This document shows positions 1 through 8,326 of a stretch of 64,000 nucleotides of DNA, piece by piece. Location of the stretch: contig JACKEI010000002.1 in the NCBI GenBank assembly GCA_020633075.1, positions 992,001 through 1,056,000 of the forward strand. The letters run 5' to 3'. The notes under the pieces are model-generated. The model did no database searches and had not been told where the DNA came from. It worked only from the letters and a program-made list of their open reading frames with translations. This stretch comes from Sandaracinaceae bacterium (GTDB lineage: Bacteria; Myxococcota_A; Polyangia; Polyangiales; Houyiibacteriaceae). Each line of letters starts with the position of its first letter. Position 1 is the stretch's first letter. A program made the translations under genes and the position numbers.

Positions 1-28
1 TCCGGGTGCAAACGGCTGGTGCATCCGA

Positions 29-574
29 TCACGGTCGGACCAGCTGCACCCTTCTTGAGCAGCTGACCGACCCCCAACTGTTGTGGACGCGGCAGTCGTC
101 ACGCCACGCGGAGGCACGCACGGTCGGCATCATCACCGAGCGGGGCGGCACCAGGTGAACGGGCAACTCGTGCCAGCGCTCGGGCGCCACGCGGAAGACG
201 GCGACGCGCCCATAGCGGCGATCGCCGCGCGACTCACAGAGCCGCACCCCGCGAAAGGAGGTGCACTCCGCGGCCGAGGGAGCGGAGTCCTCAACCGAGA
301 GGAAATGCGTGCCGCCGGTGCTTCCACAACGTCTGGCCCAACCCTTTCGCGCCTCGTGGTGCCCAAGCAGCACGCCACCGGCGGCCTCGATGTGCGCGAG
401 ATCGCTGGAGCGAATGGCGATGGCCTCACTGACGACTCGCGGCAAGCCTGGCTGGTGCTCCTGCCGTATCGGCTGCCACGAGTCCAAGTAGATGCGGCCC
501 CCGCAGCCGACGAGAGTGGCGAGACAGAGCGCTGCCAGAGCGCAAACACGTGGGTACCCCTTCAGAATCGTCAT
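29..574 (-). CDS. Small secreted lipoprotein, function unknown
   Basis: This 181-residue protein begins with a charged stretch, a hydrophobic segment (CALAALCLATLVG) and a lipobox Cys in LVGC, so it is probably exported and lipid-anchored. The chosen ATG at 574 has GAGG five bases upstream. An in-frame GTG lies four codons earlier at 586 but has no better ribosome site. The mature part has several Cys residues (one in the context RRCGSTGG) and no domain I recognise. It is transcribed away from the fusion helicase that starts at 730, so the roughly 155-bp gap must hold both promoters. A lipoprotein is well supported; its role is unknown. Confidence 0.6.
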   Translation of the reverse strand: MTILKGYPRVCALAALCLATLVGCGGRIYLDSWQPIRQEHQPGLPRVVSEAIAIRSSDLAHIEAAGGVLLGHHEARKGWARRCGSTGGTHFLSVEDSAPSAAECTSFRGVRLCESRGDRRYGRVAVFRVAPERWHELPVHLVPPRSVMMPTVRASAWRDDCRVHNSWGSVSCSRRVQLVRP

Positions 575-729
575 GACACCTCGCACGTCGGCGCGAGCAT
601 AGCGGCTTCCCCGATGCCACTGCCGTGAAAGCGCTCGGCTTGCCTCGAGGGCGCGCCGCGTCGGGGCAACAACGTGCAGCTGCGCTCTGGTATCGTTGGC
701 CAGCGAGCGACTGCGGCGGTGCCTACCCG

Positions 730-3700
730 ATGAAGGACTTCAACGACCTCCCACCTGAGAGCTGGGTTGCCAGCAACGCTCATGCGTTTGCCGTCCGTGA
801 CAAGTTCCCAGTGACTGTAGGTCACACCCTCGTCATCCCGCGCAGCGTCATTCCCACCTGGTTTGATGCGACCGACACCCAGCGCGCATCCCTCATCTCC
901 CTCATCGACGAGGTCCGGGCTCAGCTCGACACCCTGACGCCCAAGCCTGACGGGTACAACGTCGGCTTCAACGCGGGCGAGGCCGCCGGCCAGACGGTTA
1001 TGCACCTTCACGTGCACGTCATCCCTCGCTACCTCGGCGACATGGACGATCCGCGCGGCGGGGTCCGCCACGTCATCCCAAGCCAGGGGAACTACCTGCG
1101 CGCGGCGCAGCCGCTATCCACGGGCGGCGCGAAGGACCCGTTCTCCCGGCACATCCTTCCGCTGTTCGAGACTTCCGACGAGATCGCTATCGTCGCGGCC
1201 TTTGTCCAGGAGAGTGGCGTGCTGCGCATCCGGGCAGCCCTGCGGGACGCGGTGGAGCGTGGTGCGCGGGTCCGCCTGCTGACGGGCGACTACCTCGAGA
1301 TCACCTCGGCAGTTGGGCTCGAGTTGCTGCTTGATCTGGAAGAGACCTTGGACGCCGGTTCGCTCAAGACCCGCGTCATCGAGGTCAACGCGCTGCAGGC
1401 GACCAAGGTCTTCCACCCGAAAGCGTGGCGCTTCGAGGCCGAGCACCATGGCATCGCGTTCGTCGGTAGCAGCAACCTCTCCCGTTCGGCGCTGGAGTCC
1501 GGAATCGAATGGAACCTCCGCGTTGACCGCGACCGCGACCGTGAGGCGTACGCTCAGGTGCGCGTGGCGTTTGAGGAGCTGTGGCAGACCGCAACCCCGC
1601 TGACCGCCTCATGGCTTGCCTCCTACTCGGTCCGCGCGCGGAAAGCCGCCGAGTCTCGGGCGCTCTCGGGCGAGAAGGCCGAGGAGCTGTTGGAGCTGGC
1701 TCCGGAGCCGCACCAGGTCCAGCGCGAAGCTCTCGCCAAGCTTGAGGAGACCAGACTCCGAGGCTTCCGTCGCGGGCTTGTCGTCCTCGCGACGGGCCTC
1801 GGCAAGACGTGGCTGGCTGCCCTCGACTACAGGCAGCTTTGGGAAGCACTCGGCGAACGGCCGCGCCTGCTGTTCATCGCCCACCGTGACGAGCTGCTGG
1901 AACAGGCGGCGCGGACGTTTCGCCGGTTGCTGCGTACCCACGGTGAGGCTCCCACGGTGACTTGGTGTCGCGGTGCTCAAGGGGACCTCGCGGGTGATCT
2001 CGTGTTCGCGTCGGTCGCGAAGCTTGCGCGCAAGGAGCAGCTCGCAGCCTTGGCCAACCAAGCGTTCGACTACGTCGTCATCGACGAGGTTCACCACGCC
2101 GCTGCTGACTCGTACCGTCGCGTTCTCGACGTGTTGGCGCCGCGCTTCCTGCTGGGGCTGACCGCCACCCCAGACCGTGCGGACGCTCGAGACATCTATG
2201 GCCTCTTCGACGACAACGAGGTCTATAGGGCCGACATAGGGCGTGGGATCAGCGAGCAGAAGCTGGCCCCGTTCCACTACTTCGGCGTCAAAGACGACAT
2301 CGACTACGACCACATCCCTTGGCGCAACAAGCGCTTCGACCCTGCTGAGCTCGCCGAGGCGGTGCAGACCGAAGCTCGCATGGCCACACTGTGGCGTGCC
2401 TGGGGTGAGCACGCGGGGACGCGCTCGCTGATCTTCTGCTGCAGCGTTGCCCACGCGCTCTACGTGCGTGACCATCTCCGGTCGCGAGGCGTGCGTGTGA
2501 GCGCAGTGTTTGCCGCCGAAGGGTCGGACTCCCGCGAGCTTTCGCTCCGTGCGCTCGGCACCGGCGATCTTGACGCGGTGTGTGCAGTCGACCTGTTCAA
2601 CGAGGGAGTTGACGTCCCATCCATTGACCGCGTGATCATGCTGCGGCCCACCGAGTCGAGCGTTGTCTTCCTGCAACAGCTTGGTCGCGGGTTGCGTGCG
2701 AGTCCCGGCAAGGAAGCCGTGACCGTGGTCGACTTCGTGGGCAACCACAAGGTCTTCCTCGAACGTGTTCGCACGCTGCTCTCCCTCGGAGGCAGGCGCG
2801 ATGCGGTGCGCCCGTTCCTTGAGAGTGACGAGAAGGCTGCGCTTCCCGAGGGCTGCACGGTCGAACTCGAACTCGAGGCGAAGCAGCTGCTTGCGCGCCT
2901 GTACAAGTCTGGCGGCGCCGATGAGGTGGAGCGCGTGTACCGCGAGCTGCGGGACGGCCAGGAGGACCGACCCACGGCAGGCCAGCTTCAGCGTGCCGGC
3001 TACATCCCCGGGCTCCTACGAGAGCGATACGGTAGCTGGTTCGAGTTCGTGCGGAGCGAAGGCGACCTCGATGAGTCGGAACTCTCCGCGTTGGGTGTGG
3101 CGCGGATGTTCCTGCGCGACGTCGAGACCACCGAGATGACGCGCTCGTTCAAGATGGTCGCGCTCGAAGCCTTGCTCGAGGCCGACGCCCTCTTCACCGG
3201 CTTGCCTCTGCGTGAGCTCGCACTCGGAGCCCATGCGATTCTGCGGCGCTCCCCGGAGTTCTTCGCCGACATCGCCGAGGCCGAGCGGGCCGACACCATC
3301 ACGCCAGCCAACGAGCGCCGCTGGCTGGCCTACTGGCAAAAGAACCCGATTGACAGCTGGACCAAGGGCAAGGCCGGAGGCCGCGTCTGGTTCCGAGCCG
3401 ATGACGAGCGCTTCGCGCTTGCTGCGCCGTTCGAACAGAGCATCCAGGCGCCAGTCGCGGGCATGCTGCGCGAGCTGGTCGACTACCGTCTCGCGCAGTA
3501 CCGGGCACGTAAGCGATGGGGCGTCAGTGCTGACGGGTTCGTTTGCCGTGTCATCTGGAACCAGCGCGACCCGATCCTGAAGCTGCGGCGGCGCAGCGCT
3601 GGTGACGTGCCGGAGGGCGAGACCGACGTGCGTCTCTCTGACGGAACTGTCTGGCAGTTCCGCATGGCGAAGGAGGCCTGCAACGTCGCGCGCCCGGCGG

Positions 3701-5403
3701 GTACCCAGCTCAATCGCCTGCCTGACTTGCTCCGTCGTTGGTTCGGTCCGCGCGCAGGCCACCCAGGGACGAGCTTTGAAGTCCGCTTCTTCGCGAGCCC
3801 CGACGGTCTGTGGGTTGAGCCCGTGCGCACCAACGTAGTGGTCCTGCCGCGTCGTCAGCTCGTGGCCTATCCCGACCTGCGCGCGGCGGCCGGCTACGCG
3901 CAGGTGGAGCAGACGGCGCAAGACGCCGAGCCGATTGTGCTCCCCCTCGCCACCGATGACCCCGACCTGTTTGCGGTGCGTGCTTCAGGGTCGTCGATGG
4001 ACGGTGGCGACGCTCCGCTGCGAGACGGCGACTGGGCGGTGATGCGCTACGCGCGCGGGCTCGCGGCTGACGCCGTCACAAATCGCGTGGTCCTCGTCAA
4101 GCTGCCCGGCGACGCAGACGGCGAGCTGTATCAGATCAAGCGGCTCCTGCGGCAGGGCCGTGCGTGGTCGCTCACGTCGGACAACCCGGCAGGCCCCACC
4201 TTCCACGACTTGGACGGTGTCGTTCCCATCGCGCGCTTGGAGCACGTGGTACGTCCGGAAGACCTCGCGCCATCGGTGGGCACTGTGGCTAGCGACCTCT
4301 CGGCGACGTTTGGCGTCAACGTGACTCCGGTCTCGGGTCGACACGACGGCCACCTCTTCGTGTTCATCGACCGAAAGGGCATGCTCGAAGCGCCTGACCG
4401 CGTGCGGTTCGTCCCACTTGGCGCGCGCCCGGCCGAGACCGCGTTCGTGCTTGCAGAGACCGCCGCAGGCGACTGGCGCTACTGCGGCGTTGGTCGGGGC
4501 GACGGGGGCGCGTGGTCCATGCCCAGTGTCGACCACGCAACCTGGCAACGCTGGGGTAGTGGGCGTGATGCATCGCGGTCGCTCCCCGAAGGAGCGCTCT
4601 CGCGCGCACAGGAAGCGTGCGATGCCCTTCTGGCGCTGCCGGAAGAGGAGCGCTGGATCGAGCAGCCGAATGGCGCACGTGCCACGCTCGTGGGGCGCGC
4701 GGCCAAGGGAGGGCTGCGCATCGAACGGAGCTTCAAGCCACGCACGGTGTCGCTCACCGACCTGGGTTGGGTCGTTGCCGCCAGCGCGGATGTTGCCGAA
4801 CACGGGGGCGTACTCGATGAGGAGCGAGTGAACCGGGTGCGGTACTTGGAAGGCACGCCGAAGGGGTCCACGCGATGGATCGACACGCAGTGGGCATTGG
4901 CGGCTTGGTTGAAGATCGGCGCGAGCCTTCCCCGGTCCGAGGCGGCGCCCGTGGTCGTCATTCATGTGGACGGAAAGCCGATCGACGCACGGTTCCGCGT
5001 TGAGCCGCACCCGGAGGGCCTCTCCATCGTCGTCGAAGCCCGGGGGGGCACCGCAGGCAGCAAGGCTCAGATCAACAGCGACTACAACGCTGGCCTCGCG
5101 CTGCTTCTCGAGCGCCTCAAGGCCGCCGGTCTCCGGCTCGCGGACGCCGTGCTGGATACGAAACAGACCGCGGACCGGTCACACGAAGAGCGGCGCTTGC
5201 AGCTTGGCTCCCGCACGTACCCCGTGACCATCGACGACGTCGACGAGGTCCGCAAGCTCATCGCGAGCGCGCAGGCAAAGGCCGGCCGGAAGCCGGGCGC
5301 AAGGGGCGCGGGGAATGCGACGCGCAGGATCCGACTGTTCGTGGAAGGTGACGCCGCAGGCGACCCTCAACAGTTGCGCGTGCTGCTCTCGGGAAGCGGA
5401 TGA
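730..5403 (+). CDS. HIT - PLD nuclease - SF2 helicase - S24 protease-like fusion protein
   Basis: A 1557-residue multidomain protein, probably cytoplasmic and acting on nucleic acid. Residues about 1-125 form a HIT domain with H92-L-H94-V-H96-V-I-P, normally a nucleotide hydrolase with the middle His as nucleophile. Residues about 145-300 form a PLD-type nuclease with H229-x-K231 and G246-S-S-N249. Residues about 330-700 form an SF2 helicase with Walker A TGLGKT (355-360), DEVHH (452-456) and motif VI QQLGRGLR (649-656). Around 1040-1165 lies a LexA/S24-like module with A1054-G1055, S1089 in GSSM and K1137 in IKRLL. The last 390 residues are unassigned. The start at 730 is preferred over the frame opening at 625 because it begins the HIT homology. 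A related PLD-helicase lies at 28707-31787. An anti-phage role is inferred from domains and context, not shown. Confidence 0.85.
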   Translation: MKDFNDLPPESWVASNAHAFAVRDKFPVTVGHTLVIPRSVIPTWFDATDTQRASLISLIDEVRAQLDTLTPKPDGYNVGFNAGEAAGQTVMHLHVHVIPRYLGDMDDPRGGVRHVIPSQGNYLRAAQPLSTGGAKDPFSRHILPLFETSDEIAIVAAFVQESGVLRIRAALRDAVERGARVRLLTGDYLEITSAVGLELLLDLEETLDAGSLKTRVIEVNALQATKVFHPKAWRFEAEHHGIAFVGSSNLSRSALESGIEWNLRVDRDRDREAYAQVRVAFEELWQTATPLTASWLASYSVRARKAAESRALSGEKAEELLELAPEPHQVQREALAKLEETRLRGFRRGLVVLATGLGKTWLAALDYRQLWEALGERPRLLFIAHRDELLEQAARTFRRLLRTHGEAPTVTWCRGAQGDLAGDLVFASVAKLARKEQLAALANQAFDYVVIDEVHHAAADSYRRVLDVLAPRFLLGLTATPDRADARDIYGLFDDNEVYRADIGRGISEQKLAPFHYFGVKDDIDYDHIPWRNKRFDPAELAEAVQTEARMATLWRAWGEHAGTRSLIFCCSVAHALYVRDHLRSRGVRVSAVFAAEGSDSRELSLRALGTGDLDAVCAVDLFNEGVDVPSIDRVIMLRPTESSVVFLQQLGRGLRASPGKEAVTVVDFVGNHKVFLERVRTLLSLGGRRDAVRPFLESDEKAALPEGCTVELELEAKQLLARLYKSGGADEVERVYRELRDGQEDRPTAGQLQRAGYIPGLLRERYGSWFEFVRSEGDLDESELSALGVARMFLRDVETTEMTRSFKMVALEALLEADALFTGLPLRELALGAHAILRRSPEFFADIAEAERADTITPANERRWLAYWQKNPIDSWTKGKAGGRVWFRADDERFALAAPFEQSIQAPVAGMLRELVDYRLAQYRARKRWGVSADGFVCRVIWNQRDPILKLRRRSAGDVPEGETDVRLSDGTVWQFRMAKEACNVARPAGTQLNRLPDLLRRWFGPRAGHPGTSFEVRFFASPDGLWVEPVRTNVVVLPRRQLVAYPDLRAAAGYAQVEQTAQDAEPIVLPLATDDPDLFAVRASGSSMDGGDAPLRDGDWAVMRYARGLAADAVTNRVVLVKLPGDADGELYQIKRLLRQGRAWSLTSDNPAGPTFHDLDGVVPIARLEHVVRPEDLAPSVGTVASDLSATFGVNVTPVSGRHDGHLFVFIDRKGMLEAPDRVRFVPLGARPAETAFVLAETAAGDWRYCGVGRGDGGAWSMPSVDHATWQRWGSGRDASRSLPEGALSRAQEACDALLALPEEERWIEQPNGARATLVGRAAKGGLRIERSFKPRTVSLTDLGWVVAASADVAEHGGVLDEERVNRVRYLEGTPKGSTRWIDTQWALAAWLKIGASLPRSEAAPVVVIHVDGKPIDARFRVEPHPEGLSIVVEARGGTAGSKAQINSDYNAGLALLLERLKAAGLRLADAVLDTKQTADRSHEERRLQLGSRTYPVTIDDVDEVRKLIASAQAKAGRKPGARGAGNATRRIRLFVEGDAAGDPQQLRVLLSGSG

Positions 5404-5461
5404 TAGTTGGACCGACAGTAGGGGCTCGTGGTGCACCGTTGCCACGGGGGCAAGCATTCGC

Positions 5462-5863
5462 ATGACGGACACGGAACAACTTGAGCTTGCGACCGCGCTC
5501 ACCTGGGCAGTGACCCTCCCAGTCACGCTCGCGTGGACACTTTGGGCGATGCATCGGTACCCCCGACGACGGTGGGCGCTTGCTGGCTCGTTGGTGGTGG
5601 CGTTGCCGGGGATGGTACTTGGCGTTGAGTTCGCCGCGTACGCAGGGCTACCGTGGCTGCAGGGCCGCGCCGTTCACTTGATCCCAGGCGACTTTGTTGG
5701 GCCGCTCCTCTCGTTCCTCTGGTTGCCGGTGGGGCCCGTGCTCTTGACGACTCTCGCTCTGTCCCCGGCGGCGACGAGGGTGCCGAGACTGCTAGTCGTC
5801 GCCCACATCGTTCTCTGGGCCCTGAGCACCTGGGTGGGCCTGCGGATCGCTGTGAGCGTCTGA
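5462..5863 (+). CDS. Small multi-pass membrane protein
   Basis: A 133-residue protein made almost entirely of about four hydrophobic segments (near residues 10-30, 38-58, 72-98 and 108-128), so it is probably an inner-membrane protein. The ATG at 5462 is preferred over the longer open frame from 5315, whose first 49 residues overlap the end of the fusion helicase and are not hydrophobic. It follows the helicase gene by only 58 bp on the same strand and may be co-transcribed with it. If so, a membrane partner next to a large nuclease-helicase would fit a two-gene defence unit, but I recognise no family. Confidence 0.55.
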   Translation: MTDTEQLELATALTWAVTLPVTLAWTLWAMHRYPRRRWALAGSLVVALPGMVLGVEFAAYAGLPWLQGRAVHLIPGDFVGPLLSFLWLPVGPVLLTTLALSPAATRVPRLLVVAHIVLWALSTWVGLRIAVSV

Positions 5864-6068
5864 GGGTAAGGACGCGTCGCCATAGCTCGGGCCCGCGATA
5901 GCCTCTTCGTCATTTCGGTGCCTTCACGGATGTGCGGCACTACCGGCGGTGGCCCGCTCGTGCGGGCTCCACGTCGCTTCCCAGACACCGCATCCGCAAG
6001 CGGCGGACGAACGGGACGGTCCGTGAAGGTTGTCGCCGGCGCTCACTCGGTGTCCCGGCGCGGAGTCG

Positions 6069-7073
6069 TCAGAGCACGTAGCCCAGGCGCAGGCTGGCCA
6101 CGAGCACGAAGCCGGACTGGTTCAGAAGCGGCCCGAGACCAACGGACGGCGACACCCACCAGCGCCCGTCCGCGCTGAGCAGGATCTCGGGCCCGATGCG
6201 CGCCAGCAGGGCAGGGAGCAAGCGCTCGCTGACGCTGTAGCGGTTGCCGTGCTGCACCCGCTCCGTGAAGGGCAAGCGTGTCACCCGAAACTCGGCCCCG
6301 AACCCAAGCACCACTACGGACCCCACCCACACGCGCAGCCCCACATCCACGGCCCCGGTGAGAGCGCGCCCTGCCTGCGGGCGGCCATAACATGCGAGCG
6401 AGTCCATGGTGACGCACGCTCGAAAGCGACCCTGTCCCACCGCGAAGGTCCCGTTGATCTGCACGCCCAGGCGCCGCGTGTAGAAGCGCTCCCAACCCAC
6501 CTGCAGCGACGCGCCCGGCGTGCGGTACCAGACGCGGGAGTAGTCATCATCCCTGAAGTCGCCATCGTCGGGTTCGTAGTCCTGGTTGGGCATGGACCAG
6601 AGCGCACCGTCCAGCGCCAGCGACAGACGCAAGTGATGCACGGCCCGCGGCAGGTAGCGCCGAATGCGACGCAGCTCGCCGTAGCACCGTTGCCACGCGC
6701 GAAAGAGCTCGTCTTCCGCACGCAGCCACCCCTCTGTGCGTGCCTGCTGGGCCTCGAGCGCGTGGCCTTGCTCCATCGTGACCTGCACCTCGCCGCGCCT
6801 CGCGGCAAGGAGCGCGATCCGGGCGTCACGATACGCGGCGCGCGCAACGACCACGCGCTCATACACGGGGAGGCGCTGGGCCAGGTGCCGCTCCAGCACC
6901 GCCTCCACGTTCGAGGCGTCGGCGCTGCACTCGAACGGGCCGTAGTCCTGCGCGTGGCCTGTGGCGGGAGAGACGAAGGCGACCGTGACGAGCGCGCCCT
7001 GGAGCGCCCACCACGCAGCGCGCGTGGAGACGGAAGTATCGGCGCCAACGGTCCGTGACGTGTGTCCTTGCAT
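6069..7073 (-). CDS. Secreted outer-membrane beta-barrel-like protein
   Basis: A 334-residue protein with a signal peptide (hydrophobic WWALQGALVTVAFVSP, probable cleavage after GHA). A helical stretch follows, with charged residues around 60-120. The C-terminal half alternates polar and hydrophobic residues (ASLQVGWERFY, GAVDVGLRVWVGSVVVLGFGAEFRV, SGFVLVASLRLGYVL), as in outer-membrane barrels of myxobacteria. The ATG at 7073 has a good ribosome site (AGAGGGGG just upstream); the longer form from 7109 has none. Its 3' end converges on the membrane-protein gene at 5462-5863 across about 200 bp. The exact family is not recognised. Confidence 0.65.
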   Translation of the reverse strand: MQGHTSRTVGADTSVSTRAAWWALQGALVTVAFVSPATGHAQDYGPFECSADASNVEAVLERHLAQRLPVYERVVVARAAYRDARIALLAARRGEVQVTMEQGHALEAQQARTEGWLRAEDELFRAWQRCYGELRRIRRYLPRAVHHLRLSLALDGALWSMPNQDYEPDDGDFRDDDYSRVWYRTPGASLQVGWERFYTRRLGVQINGTFAVGQGRFRACVTMDSLACYGRPQAGRALTGAVDVGLRVWVGSVVVLGFGAEFRVTRLPFTERVQHGNRYSVSERLLPALLARIGPEILLSADGRWWVSPSVGLGPLLNQSGFVLVASLRLGYVL

Positions 7074-7235
7074 GACCCCCTCTTTGCACGCGGAATCCGT
7101 CAGAGCCACCTCCCCGTCGCTCCACGCGCGGAGGGAGAGCTGCGCCGTTACCAGCTCGCCAGCTTCGAGATGTCCCAGGTCCAGCTAGGCCTGCCGGTCG
7201 GCGTGGCGACGCTGCGCGGACGCAGCCAGCCCAAG

Positions 7236-7823
7236 TCAATGGCGCCCGGTCGCGATGCCAAGCGCGGCGACCCATTCCGGGGTTGCCGAGTCGAGAACGG
7301 CCAGCACGCCGCTGCGTGCCACCGCCGCTTGAACCGGAGGCTCCCCATGGCGGCTGGTATCGAAGCACCGGACCACGTCGAACGCCTCGATGGCATGCCG
7401 CAGGTTCGCCAGGCTCGCGACGTAGGTCGTTCGCACGATCTCCTCGCGGGCCCCGTGTCCACCGCCGGCGGCGCGCGCTCGCACACGTTCCAACGCGACC
7501 TCCGGCGAACTCGGGCACAGGAAGAACATGAGCGTCTCGAAGCCGCACAGCCGGGCTTCCCGAGCTTGTTCGACAGCGCTCAGTGTCCGAAGAGTCGTCT
7601 CCACCGTGAACGAACGCTTCGCTGCAATGTGGGCGGCGATGAACGCCTCGCAGTCGCGTCCTACGCGCGCGCGGACCGCAGGGGAGATTCCGACGTAGGA
7701 ACCTGTGAGCGCCGCACAGCGGTCATCGATGTTGAAGGCGTCGACCCCAAACGCGTGTCCAGGGAACGCGGTGGTCTTTCCGCTGCCAGGCGGGCCAGCG
7801 ACTACCAACATGCGAGGGGGCAT
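7236..7823 (-). CDS. Zeta-toxin-like P-loop kinase
   Basis: A 195-residue P-loop kinase of the zeta-toxin/AAA_33 type. Residues 10-18 are GPPGSGKTT (Walker A), followed by a substrate-binding acidic pair in NIDDR and the characteristic FTVETTLRT segment. In epsilon-zeta systems zeta phosphorylates UDP-N-acetylglucosamine and blocks cell-wall synthesis, but chromosomal relatives can phosphorylate other substrates. It lies 9 bp after a small acidic-protein gene (7833-8084) on the same strand, a typical toxin-antitoxin layout. No strong ribosome site precedes the ATG, so translation may be coupled to the upstream gene. The kinase fold is secure; toxicity is inferred. Confidence 0.75.
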   Translation of the reverse strand: MPPRMLVVAGPPGSGKTTAFPGHAFGVDAFNIDDRCAALTGSYVGISPAVRARVGRDCEAFIAAHIAAKRSFTVETTLRTLSAVEQAREARLCGFETLMFFLCPSSPEVALERVRARAAGGGHGAREEIVRTTYVASLANLRHAIEAFDVVRCFDTSRHGEPPVQAAVARSGVLAVLDSATPEWVAALGIATGRH

Positions 7824-7832
7824 TGCGATGCG

Positions 7833-8084
7833 TCAGCCCGTGACGACCGTGGTGTTCGAGTCAGGGCGCATGTCGCGCGGCAGCTCCTCTACGAGCACCT
7901 TGCCGCTCTCGTCGATGATGCCCATCGCCGTCAGTCGCTCCACGGCCGCGCGCACCCGGTCTCCGGCACCGGCGAGCACGTGTGCGAGCAGCTCCTCTTC
8001 CGACAGTGCATCCGTAGGGGAAGCGGCATCGCTCGAGGCCTGGGCTGCAGGCGCACTTTGGATGCTCGACGGGGTGCTGGACAT
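7833..8084 (-). CDS. Small partner gene of zeta-like kinase (candidate antitoxin)
   Basis: An 83-residue protein with a Ser/Ala/Pro-rich first 25 residues. A helical acidic middle (LSEEELLAHVLAGAGDRVRAAVERL) leads to a short C-terminal segment reading ESGKVLVEELPRDM. Its size, acidity and position directly before the zeta-like kinase, with a 9-bp gap, suggest an epsilon-type neutralising partner, although no sequence family is recognisable. The start codon has no Shine-Dalgarno sequence; instead a -10-like TAGACT ends six bases before it, so the mRNA may be leaderless. Confidence 0.6.
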   Translation of the reverse strand: MSSTPSSIQSAPAAQASSDAASPTDALSEEELLAHVLAGAGDRVRAAVERLTAMGIIDESGKVLVEELPRDMRPDSNTTVVTG

Positions 8085-8090
8085 GGGTGA

Positions 8091-8096
8091 AGTCTA
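8091..8096 (-). promoter_or_regulatory. Candidate -10 box of leaderless kinase/antitoxin transcript
   Basis: On the minus strand this reads TAGACT and ends six bases before the ATG of the small partner gene at 8084, with no ribosome site between. The spacing would place the transcript start at or next to the A of the ATG. Confidence 0.35.
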
Positions 8097-8326
8097 TGCG
8101 CTGCCGCGCGAAGCGTCGAGAGCATCAGCTCTAGCTTGCCGCTTGCGAGCGCACAGTCAGTCTGAGGAGTCCACGTGCTCGACCTCGTCGAGGAAGCCCT
8201 GCGCGGAGGGGGTCATCTGAAGCTGAGGGTCCAGCGCATGGCGGTCATGAGGGTGGTGACTGGGCCCCTACGCGGCGTGGCCCTAGCTCCACCGAGTAGG
8301 CTCGACTCGAACCAGGCCCGGTCTCC

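Noticed and set aside
4131..4382. Minus-strand small frame inside the S24-like module
   Set aside because: Antisense to coding sequence with intact S24 motifs; no ribosome site.
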